A stretch of 64,000 bases of DNA. Source: Caldicellulosiruptor acetigenus. GTDB taxonomy: Bacteria > Bacillota > Thermoanaerobacteria > Caldicellulosiruptorales > Caldicellulosiruptoraceae. The DNA lies in assembly GCF_026914305.1 (NCBI RefSeq), contig NZ_CP113866.1, forward strand, positions 1,987,501-2,051,500. Direction: 5' to 3'. The position numbers and the translations under genes were made by a program. The notes beneath the pieces were generated by a model, which ran no database searches, was not told where the DNA came from, and saw only the letters and a list, made by a program, of their open reading frames with translations. Positions 17,895 through 26,891 of the stretch are shown here, one piece after another (the stretch's first letter is position 1; each line of letters begins with the position of its first letter).

Positions 17895-18335
17895 TTATAC
17901 CTTATCCTCAATTTTTTCAACAAAGATTTTTAGCCCTTCTACCCTTGTAACCCTGACTTTGTCCCCTATTTGAAGCTTCTTTTGGCTGTAGATATTATAA
18001 AATATCCCGTCTTTTTTTATCTTACCAAAATATCCATCCTCAGATACTTCCTCAACAAAAAATTCATCGCCAACAGATACAAAACTTTTATTTTCTATCC
18101 TGGGCATGTTTTGAAGAAACCTTTTTATCTTGGGCTTGAAAATTAAGAAAATACTAACTGCCAGAACAATAAATATCCCTACTTCAAGTGCAATATTGTT
18201 GATAAACAGGTCAAGAATAAATACTACAAAGGCTGATATATAAATTGGGAACAAAACAAAGCCTATAAACGTATCAGCAATCAAAAACGCAAGAGCAATC
18301 CCAAGCCATATAAAGTCATAAACGCCTACATTCAA
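17895..18335 (-). CDS. NfeD-like membrane protein
   Basis: About 146 aa: three or four hydrophobic segments in the first 85 residues, then a C-terminal OB-fold (about 95-146) of the NfeD type. It is the customary partner of the SPFH protein encoded next. An ATG exists at 18353, but AAAGGGGGAG directly follows it and lies 5 nt before TTG at 18335, so a TTG start is most likely (TTG at 18338 is also possible). Confidence 0.82.
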   Translation of the reverse strand: MNVGVYDFIWLGIALAFLIADTFIGFVLFPIYISAFVVFILDLFINNIALEVGIFIVLAVSIFLIFKPKIKRFLQNMPRIENKSFVSVGDEFFVEEVSEDGYFGKIKKDGIFYNIYSQKKLQIGDKVRVTRVEGLKIFVEKIEDKV

Positions 18336-18356
18336 CAAAACTCCCCCTTTCATCTT

Positions 18357-20753
18357 TTATTCTTTTAAAGTTTTGTAAAAGCTGTATACCTTTGTAGATT
18401 TTAGGTTCACCTTTTCTTGTGCCTTTAAAAACTCTTTTACCTCAATTCCCTCGTGAGTAACCTCTGCTAAAATGAGACCCGCCTCTTCAAACATTTGGAC
18501 AATAAAAAGCAGTTTTACTACCTTCAAAAATGGGTCTGATTCATATATACCCGAAAAATTGTAAGATATAAACTCACACGTTCTGAAGGTTTTGTAGACG
18601 TTCACACATTCTTCATTAATTTGTAACGCAAATTCATCAAATTTGTTATCCAAGTTAATCATAACTACATCAACATCTGGGTAGAAGTTCTTTATAAACT
18701 GATATGAAGGTACATCAAGCGCAACAATCAAATCTGCTTCATCATTTAAAAGATTTAACTTATCAAGCCTTGTTGCAAAGATATCGTCAAAATACACCTC
18801 TTTGAGGCTACTTTGATGCTGAATTATTCTACCTTGCATATTCAAAAACTCAAAAAACTCGCCCTCCACATCTTCTCCTTTCAAGAATTTGAGAAAATTG
18901 AGAACAATATGCGGATAAAATGCTACATAGACACATTTTTTATTTTCAATATCTTGCAAGCTGGCTCTGTGCAGTTCATACTTTTTAAAGTTTAAGTTAC
19001 ACTCCCTTATGGCTTTTAGATTATTGTAAAGGTCTTTTATTACTCCAAAACTAACATTTTCACAAATATCAATAATATTGAACTGATTTTTTCTCACAGA
19101 GTTAAAAAGATTTCTCTCAAGCTTGCAAACAATATCAACCTTTTTCATTGAAATTAGCTCATCCTCATCTTCTAAGTTTGAAAAGCACACAACATCATAT
19201 TTTGTCGAGTTGCCAGTAAAAAACTTATAGTACTTGTTGTCCTCACCCATAAACCTAAAATTTTCGACAACAAGATTTTTGATCAAAAATGTTGGTTCAG
19301 GATTTCCAACCCCAAACGGCTCTAACAGATAAACCTGGTCAACCAACTCATCATCAATCTCATTTAAAGAGAGCACAAGGTCAACCTCAATTGCTGGCTT
19401 GAATATCATAAAATGGTAGTCCTGTGCAATAGAATTTAAAATCTCATCAAGTTTTTCGACATTGTCAACAGGTAGGGAAAGACCTGCTGCATATTCATGG
19501 CTACCAAATTTTAGTAAGATCTCGGAACAGCTCTTCAAAGCCTCAAACAGGTTAAACCCTTTAATTGACCTTCCAGAACCTTTTAAAATACCCTGGTCAG
19601 CAACTGTTAGCAAAAGCGACGGTCTGTAATACTTTTCTGTTATCTTAGAAGAAGCTATCCCAACAACTCCAGCATGCCATGAACCATTGCTAAGAACAAA
19701 TATCTTCTTCTTTAAAATACTTTTGTTTTTGGCAATCAAGCTCTGGGCTTCTTTGATTGTCTTTTCCTCTATCTCCTGACGCTTTCTATTCTCCTCATCA
19801 AGTCTTTTTGCGATACTCTCTGCTTTTATAGCATCCTTCTCTAAAAGAAGTGACACAGCCAAATTCGCATCAGAAATTCGCCCAGCGGCGTTCAGTCTCG
19901 GACCGATTATGAACGACACATCATACGGCTTTAGCTCCTCTTTTGACGAAAGTCCAGCTACTTCTATAAGCTTCTTGAGTCCAACGTTTCTCGTATTTTT
20001 TAAAACCTTAAGCCCGAACTTTGCAAAAATCCTGTTTTCATCAACAAGAGGCATAACATCTGCAATTGTACCAATTGCAACAACATCAAGATACTCAGAA
20101 AGTTTAAGATTTAGCCCAGAGCTTTTGAGTGCGTGTAAAAGCTTAAACGCCACCCCAACACCCGCCAAATCCCTGAAAGGATAAACGCTATCTTTTCTTT
20201 TAGGATTTATCACAGCATCAGCATCTGGCAAAACTTCTTTCGGTTCATGATGGTCTGTGATTATGACCTTTTTCCCTTTTTCTTTAAGATACTTTACCTC
20301 ATTTTGTGCGCTAATCCCTGTGTCAACAGTAATAAGCAGGTCAAACTTATCCTCCAGTTTCTTTAAAACATCAAGATTGAGTCCATATCCATCTTTAAAT
20401 CTATTGGGAATGTAATAGCTTGTGGGCAAGAAATTTCTCAAAGTGGAATAGAGTAGATATGTACTTGTGACTCCATCGCAGTCATAATCACCATATATTA
20501 ATACCCTGCTTTTGTGCAAAATAGCCTCGTGTATTATTTTAACCGCCTCTTTCATGTCACTCAAAAGAAAGGGATTGTGAAGATTCTTCAGTGAAGGATT
20601 TAAAAATCTCTCTATTTCTTCTTTCTCCTGTACACCTCTATTGTTCAAAACCTTTATAATTTGAGGCTTTATTTTTCTACCATCAATTTCAATATCCATA
20701 TTTTCAAAGTTGTTATTATCTTTCAAAATCCATCTCTTCTTCTGAAAAATCAT
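18357..20753 (-). CDS. recJ: single-stranded-DNA-specific exonuclease
   Basis: 798 aa DHH-superfamily nuclease used in recombination and repair. Typical N terminus KKRWILK, then motifs YGDYDCDGVTST (about 82-93), VDTGIS, DHHEP (about 160), GPRLNAAGRI (about 285) and the DHHA1 region with GSGRSIKGFNL and HEYAAGLSL near 410. The C-terminal 230 residues extend beyond the Escherichia coli length and are not assigned, as in clostridial RecJ. ATG start with GGGGGA 11 nt upstream. Confidence 0.93.
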   Translation of the reverse strand: MIFQKKRWILKDNNNFENMDIEIDGRKIKPQIIKVLNNRGVQEKEEIERFLNPSLKNLHNPFLLSDMKEAVKIIHEAILHKSRVLIYGDYDCDGVTSTYLLYSTLRNFLPTSYYIPNRFKDGYGLNLDVLKKLEDKFDLLITVDTGISAQNEVKYLKEKGKKVIITDHHEPKEVLPDADAVINPKRKDSVYPFRDLAGVGVAFKLLHALKSSGLNLKLSEYLDVVAIGTIADVMPLVDENRIFAKFGLKVLKNTRNVGLKKLIEVAGLSSKEELKPYDVSFIIGPRLNAAGRISDANLAVSLLLEKDAIKAESIAKRLDEENRKRQEIEEKTIKEAQSLIAKNKSILKKKIFVLSNGSWHAGVVGIASSKITEKYYRPSLLLTVADQGILKGSGRSIKGFNLFEALKSCSEILLKFGSHEYAAGLSLPVDNVEKLDEILNSIAQDYHFMIFKPAIEVDLVLSLNEIDDELVDQVYLLEPFGVGNPEPTFLIKNLVVENFRFMGEDNKYYKFFTGNSTKYDVVCFSNLEDEDELISMKKVDIVCKLERNLFNSVRKNQFNIIDICENVSFGVIKDLYNNLKAIRECNLNFKKYELHRASLQDIENKKCVYVAFYPHIVLNFLKFLKGEDVEGEFFEFLNMQGRIIQHQSSLKEVYFDDIFATRLDKLNLLNDEADLIVALDVPSYQFIKNFYPDVDVVMINLDNKFDEFALQINEECVNVYKTFRTCEFISYNFSGIYESDPFLKVVKLLFIVQMFEEAGLILAEVTHEGIEVKEFLKAQEKVNLKSTKVYSFYKTLKE

Positions 20754-20802
20754 ACTTCAAAAAATCCCCCTCAAACGCAGAAAATAACTTAATTTAAGAA
20801 CC

Positions 20803-21390
20803 TCAGTATATCCAAATCATTATTATGAGCGTGACAAAAAATGAAGTGGCAGCACCTGCTAAAAGCTGTTTTGTATCATGTCTTTTTAGCACAAGTCTTG
20901 ACCACATGACAAGAGGAATGAGCAATGCCAAATATAGCATCTTTATTCCCGCAATAAAGTTTATTGCAACAATCGGACCGGTTATTCCACATGCATGACC
21001 ACTCGCTTTGAACCTCAAGACCTTATTCACAAACGCCAAAATCAAGGCTGAGATAAGATATGATAAATAAAGTCCTATCATAGCCTTTGTTGGTTTTTTC
21101 ATAAACACAAGACTTATATTTCCAAGTACATACCCGACTATTCCAAATATAAATGCAAGTTTTCTTTCGGCTTCTCTTCCTCCAGCCTTAAACTTAGGAA
21201 TGGTCCTTGCAACAATATAGGCACAAAGAGGAATTATAGTGAAAAATAATACTGAATTCAGATAGTAATATAAATTATTGTTAAAGTTTGCTTTACTATT
21301 ATCAAACCACATGATAGTAAAAACAAGTAATGCTACCATGGGAACTGTAAAAAGACTGCTGACTAGATATGCAATCCTCTGTTTCATCAT
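20803..21390 (-). CDS. membrane protein, possibly PAP2-related
   Basis: About 195 aa with five or six transmembrane segments. The second half contains KASGHACGITGP and, about 35 residues on, SRLVLKRHDTKQLLAG. These match the spacing and character of PAP2 phosphatase motifs (PSGH, and SRxxxxxHxxxD, with Gln in place of Asp). The first PAP2 motif (KxxxxxxRP) is not clear. The fold call is therefore tentative and catalysis doubtful. GGGGG precedes two adjacent ATGs (21390 and 21387); a longer TTG frame from 21402 would contain that ribosome site. Confidence 0.55.
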   Translation of the reverse strand: MMKQRIAYLVSSLFTVPMVALLVFTIMWFDNSKANFNNNLYYYLNSVLFFTIIPLCAYIVARTIPKFKAGGREAERKLAFIFGIVGYVLGNISLVFMKKPTKAMIGLYLSYLISALILAFVNKVLRFKASGHACGITGPIVAINFIAGIKMLYLALLIPLVMWSRLVLKRHDTKQLLAGAATSFFVTLIIMIWIY

Positions 21391-21464
21391 CTTTTCCCCC
21401 AAAAAGATTAATTTTTTCCTTGAGATTATTATATATCATAAGTGGCTCAAAAGCAAAAAAATAA

Positions 21465-21492
21465 ACCCCTTTGCTTTTTGAAAGCAAAAGGG
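21465..21492 (-). terminator. terminator downstream of the small membrane protein gene
   Basis: CCCC-TTT-GC-TTT pairs with AAA-GC-AAAA-GGGG with one bulge. On the minus strand a T-rich tail TTTATTTTTTTG follows. Confidence 0.7.
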
Positions 21493-21515
21493 GAAAATGC
21501 ATTTATTTAAAAACT

Positions 21516-21920
21516 CTATCTTCTTTTTGTTCTTGGTCTTTTTGCCTTACTTGAATTGAGTGCACCTGCCAAAAACCCTATAATCGGTCCAAACAGAAGG
21601 ATATATAATTGGTATTTTGAAACATTAAAATCTTTTTTAAATACGATGCTCAAGACAAAAAGTATGACTGTAACAAAAACTGAAACCAAAAACGCTGCCA
21701 CTTTTTTTCTGTTGGGTGACATAGCTGCTGCCTCATACCCAGAAAATGCTATCCCCACAAACATAGAAAATAGCGTGAGAAAAAGAGCAATCTTGTCTGG
21801 CATAGAAAAATACATCACAAAAATGGATATAACAAATATCAGCAAGCAAACCATGAACAGAGACTTTACTATAACCCATATATATTGATAAAGGGACACA
21901 TCTGGATTCTTTCTATCCAT
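21516..21920 (-). CDS. small four-helix membrane protein of unknown function
   Basis: 134 aa with four predicted transmembrane segments and a basic C-terminal tail (SSKAKRPRTKRR). The arrangement and the closing GFLAGAL resemble the clostridial TIGR04086-type membrane proteins, but this is a weak match from memory. It has its own terminator and no informative neighbour. Confidence 0.6.
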   Translation of the reverse strand: MDRKNPDVSLYQYIWVIVKSLFMVCLLIFVISIFVMYFSMPDKIALFLTLFSMFVGIAFSGYEAAAMSPNRKKVAAFLVSVFVTVILFVLSIVFKKDFNVSKYQLYILLFGPIIGFLAGALNSSKAKRPRTKRR

Positions 21921-22005
21921 TTACTTGCCATAAATTTTATCCAAAACAAGCTCTAATAAACATTATTAAAGGCTTGAATAAGTTAGAACTATTCTTTCGA
22001 GAATT

Positions 22006-23196
22006 TTAAATATTCTGAGCTTCTTTGAGTATTATATCAACCTTATCAGTTCTCTCCCATGGAAGGTCCAAATCTTCTCTTCCAAAATGCCCATATGCTG
22101 CTACCTGCTTGTAGATAGGACGTCTCAAGTCCAAGTCTCTGATTATTGCAGCAGGTCGCAAATCAAATACCCTCTTTACAATCTCAGCAATCTTTTCATC
22201 GCTAATTTTACCCGTGCCAAATGTGTCAACCCTGATTGAAAGTGGTCTTGCAACACCTATTGCATATGAAACTTGTACCTCACACTTTTTAGCAAGTCCT
22301 GATGCAACAATGTTCTTTGCAACATACCTTGCAGCATATGTTGCAGAGCGGTCAACCTTTGTCGGGTCCTTACCAGAAAAAGCTCCACCGCCGTGGCGTG
22401 CATATCCACCGTATGTGTCAACAATAATCTTTCTTCCTGTAAGCCCTGAGTCGCCTTGAGGTCCACCAATCACAAATCTTCCTGTAGGATTTACAAAAAT
22501 CTTTGTGTTCTTGTCAAGCATACCCTCTGGAATCACAGGTTTTATAACATGCTCAATAACATCTGCCTCTATCTGAGCATGTGTAACCTCTGGGCTGTGC
22601 TGTGTGGATACAACCACCGTGTCAACTCGAACAGGTCTGTCATCTTCATACTCAACTGTGACCTGAGTTTTGCCATCTGGACGAAGATAAGGCAAAATAC
22701 CTTCTTTCCTCACATAAGCAAGTCTTCTTGCGAGCTTGTGCGCAAGATAGATTGGCATTGGCATTAAAACCGGAGTCTCATCGCAAGCAAAGCCAAACAT
22801 CATACCCTGGTCGCCTGCACCAATTGCCTCTATCTCATCTTCTGTCATCTCACCAAGTTTTGCCTCCAACGCCTTGTCAACGCCCATTGCAATATCAGGC
22901 GACTGTTCGTCAATTGATGTTATAACAGCACATGTGTCAGCATCAAATCCATACTTTGCACGTGTATAGCCAATCTCTCTTATTGTATCCCTTGCTATCT
23001 TTGGTATGTCTACATAGCATTTTGTTGTTATCTCACCCATAACCAGAACAAGACCTGTTGTTACTGCAACCTCACATGCTACCCTTGCGTATGGGTCTTT
23101 TTCCAATATTGCATCCAAAACAGCATCTGAAATCTGGTCACAGATCTTGTCAGGATGACCCTCTGTTACTGACTCTGACGTAAATAGCTTTCTCAT
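22006..23196 (-). CDS. metK: S-adenosylmethionine synthetase
   Basis: Makes S-adenosylmethionine from methionine and ATP. 396 aa, standard length, with N-terminal [30 protein letters not shown] (about 120-130) and the P-loop-like [17 protein letters not shown] (about 268-284), all hallmarks of MetK. ATG start with AAGGAGG. Expression is evidently controlled by the SAM-I riboswitch upstream, so high SAM should terminate the transcript. Confidence 0.98.
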   Translation of the reverse strand: MRKLFTSESVTEGHPDKICDQISDAVLDAILEKDPYARVACEVAVTTGLVLVMGEITTKCYVDIPKIARDTIREIGYTRAKYGFDADTCAVITSIDEQSPDIAMGVDKALEAKLGEMTEDEIEAIGAGDQGMMFGFACDETPVLMPMPIYLAHKLARRLAYVRKEGILPYLRPDGKTQVTVEYEDDRPVRVDTVVVSTQHSPEVTHAQIEADVIEHVIKPVIPEGMLDKNTKIFVNPTGRFVIGGPQGDSGLTGRKIIVDTYGGYARHGGGAFSGKDPTKVDRSATYAARYVAKNIVASGLAKKCEVQVSYAIGVARPLSIRVDTFGTGKISDEKIAEIVKRVFDLRPAAIIRDLDLRRPIYKQVAAYGHFGREDLDLPWERTDKVDIILKEAQNI

Positions 23197-23263
23197 CTGT
23201 CTTTTTACCTCCTTTTAAGTAAAATAAAAACTCTTTGTTTTTTAAAAATACCAAAAAATTTAA

Positions 23264-23285
23264 GCCCCTTCTGAAAAGAAGAGGC
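23264..23285 (-). terminator. riboswitch-controlled intrinsic terminator before metK
   Basis: Stem GCCTCTTC / GAAGGGGC with a 6-nt loop, followed on the minus strand by TTAAATTTTTT. It lies between the SAM-I aptamer and the metK start, as expected for the OFF state. Confidence 0.85.
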
Positions 23286-23307
23286 AAAACTTTCTTTTGC
23301 AAAAGTT

Positions 23308-23438
23308 TTATCCTCATCTCTCAGAAAGCCAAATTATTTTGCTTTCTGACGGAGTTGGCACCATTGCAAAGCCAAAAGCTTTGCCGGTTGCCGGGTTTCA
23401 TCGGGCCTTTTTCCCTCCACCTCTCTTGATAAGGATAA
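23308..23438 (-). promoter_or_regulatory. SAM-I (S-box) riboswitch aptamer
   Basis: Minus strand reads TTATCCTTATCAAGAGAGGT at the 5' side, then GGCCCGATGAAACCCGGCAA, GGTGCCAACTCC, and closes with GATGAGGATAA. P1 pairs TTATCCTTATC with GATGAGGATAA (one G-T pair). These are the conserved core blocks of the S-box. It sits about 110 nt upstream of metK. Confidence 0.95.
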
Positions 23439-23483
23439 CCTTATCATTGTTTACCATATTCAATTTTTAAATTTGCCTCATTA

Positions 23484-23512
23484 ATATTAACAAAACAAAA
23501 GGGTATTGTCAA
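23484..23512 (-). promoter_or_regulatory. metK promoter
   Basis: TTGACA (23512-23507), 17-nt spacer, TAATAT (23489-23484) on the minus strand, placing the transcription start about 40 nt before the SAM-I aptamer. Confidence 0.75.
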
Positions 23513-23530
23513 CCGGAAATGTTATTACAT

Positions 23531-23929
23531 TTAATATTCTTTTAATCTATTATCAATCTCTGCAATTTTAGAATAATCTCTGTCGTTGTGGAGCAAATAA
23601 AGATTATTTTCAATAGCTATCTGGGCTATTATCACATCTATAGTGCTTCTGAGATTTATGCCCCGTTTCTTGCACTTTAAGTAGAGTAGCGCTACTTCTT
23701 CATACGATTTTTTTCCTTTTTTCAATTCATAAAATGGTTGAGTGCTCAAATATTCCTTCAACAGCTCAAACTCTTTTTCATCTTTAGCACCTTGTAAAAT
23801 TTCCTGGTAAATTAAATGAGTAATCCCAAATGGTATCTTATTTTTCAATATCCATTCAAACTTTTCTACCTTTTCGTTTGTGTTCCCCTTAAAAAAATCT
23901 ATCAACACAGAAGTGTCAACTAAAATCAT
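23531..23929 (-). CDS. vapC: VapC-type PIN-domain toxin
   Basis: 132 aa PIN-domain ribonuclease. Acidic metal-binding residues are all visible: D5 in LVDTSVLIDF, E in IYQEILQG (about 43), D in STIDVIIA (about 99) and D in HNDRDY (about 117). Its ATG overlaps the stop of the antitoxin gene by 4 nt, the standard coupled arrangement. Target RNA is unknown. Confidence 0.9.
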   Translation of the reverse strand: MILVDTSVLIDFFKGNTNEKVEKFEWILKNKIPFGITHLIYQEILQGAKDEKEFELLKEYLSTQPFYELKKGKKSYEEVALLYLKCKKRGINLRSTIDVIIAQIAIENNLYLLHNDRDYSKIAEIDNRLKEY

Positions 23930-24126
23930 TGTTCTGCCCTCATCCTTTTATAATCATAATTTTCATCAAACATTATTTTACCTTTTAACTCTAACAAATT
24001 CTTCCGTGTGTGATTTTCTAAGTACTCCCTCAAGGCAATCTCAACTGCTTCTTTTTTTGTCTTCACTCCAGCAATTTCCATTACTTTCTTTAATAAATTT
24101 TCATCTATAAAAATATTGGTCCTCAT
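23926..24126 (-). CDS. vapB: VapB-type antitoxin
   Basis: 66 aa. The N-terminal half (MRTNIFIDENLLKKVMEIAG, then TKKEAVEIALREYLE) is a ribbon-helix-helix DNA-binding domain; the C-terminal tail should wrap the toxin. A GTG three codons upstream (24135) overlaps the GGGAGG ribosome site, so ATG at 24126 is the start. The promoter and a perfect palindrome lie immediately upstream, consistent with autoregulation by the VapBC complex. Confidence 0.88.
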   Translation of the reverse strand: MRTNIFIDENLLKKVMEIAGVKTKKEAVEIALREYLENHTRKNLLELKGKIMFDENYDYKRMRAEQ

Positions 24127-24138
24127 TTTATACACCTC

Positions 24139-24164
24139 CCTATGTGTATCTTAATACACATAGG
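24139..24164. promoter_or_regulatory. perfect 26-bp palindrome, probable VapB operator
   Basis: Arms CCTATGTGTAT and ATACACATAGG (11 bp each, perfect) around a 4-nt centre. It covers the -10 box and touches the ribosome binding site of vapB, so a bound repressor would block the promoter. Operator function is inferred from position and the RHH fold of the antitoxin. Confidence 0.75.
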
Positions 24165-24176
24165 AATAATTGTCAA
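24148..24176 (-). promoter_or_regulatory. vapBC promoter
   Basis: TTGACA (24176-24171), 17-nt spacer, TAAGAT (24153-24148) on the minus strand. The -10 lies at the centre of the palindrome; the leader would be only about 15 nt. Confidence 0.7.
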
Positions 24177-24417
24177 TCTCTCACCCTCCCACAATGGTGT
24201 CAAGAGTTTGTAGAAAACTTTTTTCGTTAAATAATTTTTAGGAAAACATGTAAAATAAGTGTATAACTAATTAAAATAGGTTGGGCGAAATTATCAGCTG
24301 ACTTTCTATTTTTTTACTAAATAACTTAACGTTAATATGCAATTGCATTAAATGATTGTTTTTGCGCGACCATTTTATTTTTTCACGTGTTTCAATAAAT
24401 ATTTAAAGGTATACCTG

Positions 24418-26115
24418 CTATACTTTAAACTTTTCAATCAGACTTCTTATCTGCTCCACCGAGCTTGAGAGTAGAGAAATCTGCTTAGATAAATCATTAG
24501 CCTGACTCAGATTGTACTCCGTGGAAGAAATTATTTTTTCAGAAAATTCGCTAATTTCCGAGATACTATCAGCTATCTCTTTGGTTGCCGAAGCTATTTC
24601 TGCTACAGAAGCACCTTCTTCTTCAGAATGTGCCGAAAGATTATCGACAAGAGAAGTTAAATCCTTGATTCTCTGAATTATGTCAATAAAAATTTCTGAA
24701 AGTTCAGCATATTTCTTCTTGTTCTCTTCTACATCACGGTATAGAGCCGCTATTTGCTCTTCGAGTTGTTTAGAATATAAATCTACAGCCGAAATTGTTC
24801 GATTTATAACAGCTGTCGATTCTTTAGTCTGCTCGGCTAATTTCCTAATTTCATATGCAACAACAGCAAATCCTTTCCCAGTTTCTCCTGCCTTTGCAGC
24901 CTCAATTGCTGCATTTAACGCTAATAGATTTGTTTGCTCTGCAATCTGCCTAACAAATTTCACAACATCGCCAATGTTTTGGGTTGTTTGTGCCAGTTGC
25001 TGTACTCCATCTCTCAACTGGCTGTATTTTTTAACGAGTATTTCGCTCGTTTCTAGTATAGTTTCCACCGCTACTTGACCTAATTCTGATTTTTCTGATA
25101 GTGCCTGAAAAGTTGAAAGTACAGTAGATGCTAAATCACTGAGACTTTGGGCTTGAGCAGCCAATTCTTCAATGTTGGCATTAATCTCTTCAACTGAAGC
25201 TGCTACTCGCTGAATATCGGATTGTTGCTTTTCAATTGCTTTAGCGTTTTCAAAAGAATCCATATTTAGTTTTTCGAAAACTTCCCGTGCATTTTCGAAT
25301 GTTTTAATAGAACTAATTACCGTACTTTTTACACCCGTTATAAGATTTTTGAGAGATTCTATAGTCTCAATTAATTTGTTGTTAATTGTACCAAATTCAT
25401 CGTTTGAATGAACAACACTCTTAAAGGTTAGGTCCCCCTGCGCTAATTTCGAAAATGTCTCAGAAATTGCAGGTACTACTGACAAGATCTTTCTATTTAT
25501 TAGCCACAAAACAAAAGCAAGTATTATGTTCGCAAAAACACTTATTAAGACAAGATTCATCTTTGTAGCATTGTCAAGGTTAATTCGAATTGTTATATAT
25601 TTCAATAAAACTGGACCAACCCAAAGAGTAACAGATAAAACCCCAACTGTTAATTTTGTGGAAATCGAAATCTTAGTCTTTTCGGCATATTTTGTGAATT
25701 CCTCCTGAGTTAGAACTTTAGAATATATAAAAAGCAAAAGAGCAATAATATTCATATTTATAGCTATTGCTCCGCTTACCCTTAATGCAAGTACATCTTC
25801 TGGAAGAGGCTTTATTTTTGATGCAATAACACCTACTAAAGTTGCAGCAAGAACGTTTGCGAAAAAGATAAGAAAAGATAAAAATACAGGCAAGTTGTAC
25901 CCTGAACCAAGTTCCACTTTTCTTGCACTCAGTCTTGCGATAAAGACAACAGGAATACCTATGATCAAAACACAGATAATGTATCCCACAAGAATGTTTA
26001 CAATTGGATAATTTCCCAAGCCAGCAAAAATATAATATGAAAATAGCAATAGCAGCGGATCAACAACCAAAAGTATGACTAAGGAAATTTTAGTTATTTT
26101 AGATGACAAGTTCAT
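24418..26115 (-). CDS. methyl-accepting chemotaxis protein with membrane-embedded sensor region
   Basis: 565 aa. The N-terminal 215 residues contain about six transmembrane segments with short loops and no sizeable extracellular ligand domain. A HAMP-like linker follows (about 210-265), then the cytoplasmic signalling coiled coil with the conserved hairpin tip ([20 protein letters not shown] near 395-415) that contacts CheA/CheW. ATG start after GAGGGAGGAG. It is a single-gene unit; no chemotaxis genes adjoin it, so it presumably feeds a Che array encoded elsewhere. Confidence 0.92.
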   Translation of the reverse strand: MNLSSKITKISLVILLVVDPLLLLFSYYIFAGLGNYPIVNILVGYIICVLIIGIPVVFIARLSARKVELGSGYNLPVFLSFLIFFANVLAATLVGVIASKIKPLPEDVLALRVSGAIAINMNIIALLLFIYSKVLTQEEFTKYAEKTKISISTKLTVGVLSVTLWVGPVLLKYITIRINLDNATKMNLVLISVFANIILAFVLWLINRKILSVVPAISETFSKLAQGDLTFKSVVHSNDEFGTINNKLIETIESLKNLITGVKSTVISSIKTFENAREVFEKLNMDSFENAKAIEKQQSDIQRVAASVEEINANIEELAAQAQSLSDLASTVLSTFQALSEKSELGQVAVETILETSEILVKKYSQLRDGVQQLAQTTQNIGDVVKFVRQIAEQTNLLALNAAIEAAKAGETGKGFAVVAYEIRKLAEQTKESTAVINRTISAVDLYSKQLEEQIAALYRDVEENKKKYAELSEIFIDIIQRIKDLTSLVDNLSAHSEEEGASVAEIASATKEIADSISEISEFSEKIISSTEYNLSQANDLSKQISLLSSSVEQIRSLIEKFKV

Positions 26116-26328
26116 AGCAACTCCTCCCTCAAAAAAGTTTGTTTAAACTGTATTTTTCGAAATTCAAAATTCAATTCCTATTTGTTTTTGCTTATGCATT
26201 AAATTTTACTGAGATATTTCTATACTTCTTCAATTTGTAATCTGAAAGTTATCTCAACTTTTAATGGATTTTACTAACAAAACAACGCAGTATTTATGCA
26301 CCAACTGTGATCAAAACATGACATTGCC

Positions 26329-26745
26329 TTACTCTCCTATAATCTTCACAAGCACCCTCTTTTTTCTTTTGCCATCAAACTCACCATAAAACACCTGTTC
26401 CCATGGACCCAAGTCAAGTTTGCCATTTGTGATAGCAATCACAACTTCTCTTCCCATGATAGTTCTTTTAAGGTGGGCATCTGCATTGTCTTCACCAACG
26501 TTGTGGTGATACTGAGAATAGGGTTTTTCAGGTGCCAGCTTTTCAAGCCAGATTTCAAAATCTTTATGAAGACCTGGCTCATCGTCGTTTATAAATACAC
26601 TTGCTGTTATGTGCATAGCATTGCAAAGTAAAAGTCCTTCTTTTATACCACTTTCGTCCACACACTTTTGAAGTGTATCTGTGATGTTCACAAAAGCCCT
26701 TCTTGTTGGAATTTCAAACCAGAGTTCTTTTCTATATGACTTCAT
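26329..26745 (-). CDS. YjbQ/UPF0047 family protein
   Basis: 138 aa, full family length. Conserved residues include [38 protein letters not shown], and the C-terminal [14 protein letters not shown]. Members show weak thiamine-phosphate synthase activity in Escherichia coli and are often annotated so; the physiological role is unsettled. No thiamine genes are nearby. Confidence 0.92.
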   Translation of the reverse strand: MKSYRKELWFEIPTRRAFVNITDTLQKCVDESGIKEGLLLCNAMHITASVFINDDEPGLHKDFEIWLEKLAPEKPYSQYHHNVGEDNADAHLKRTIMGREVVIAITNGKLDLGPWEQVFYGEFDGKRKKRVLVKIIGE

Positions 26746-26787
26746 TTTAAAAAATCACCCCCGCTAAATTATTGATTTTCTTTTTTC

Positions 26788-26816
26788 TTGACAGATTTTT
26801 AAAAATATTTTAATAA
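26788..26816 (+). promoter_or_regulatory. promoter for the GH130 gene
   Basis: Consensus TTGACA (26788-26793), 17-nt spacer, TAATAA (26811-26816), about 75 nt upstream of the start codon. Confidence 0.6.
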
Positions 26817-26891
26817 TTTTTTTGTAATTATTCAACAGCAAATGTGGTATATTTCAATGTATAGATAATTTATTTGTGGGGGGATTTTATT

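Noticed and set aside
24177-24417. Possible small gene, riboswitch or mobile-element remnant between vapB and the chemoreceptor gene
   Set aside because: Read on both strands, no motif, hairpin with T tract or coding pattern was convincing.
26116-26328. c-di-GMP riboswitch upstream of the chemoreceptor
   Set aside because: None of the conserved GEMM core blocks could be found.
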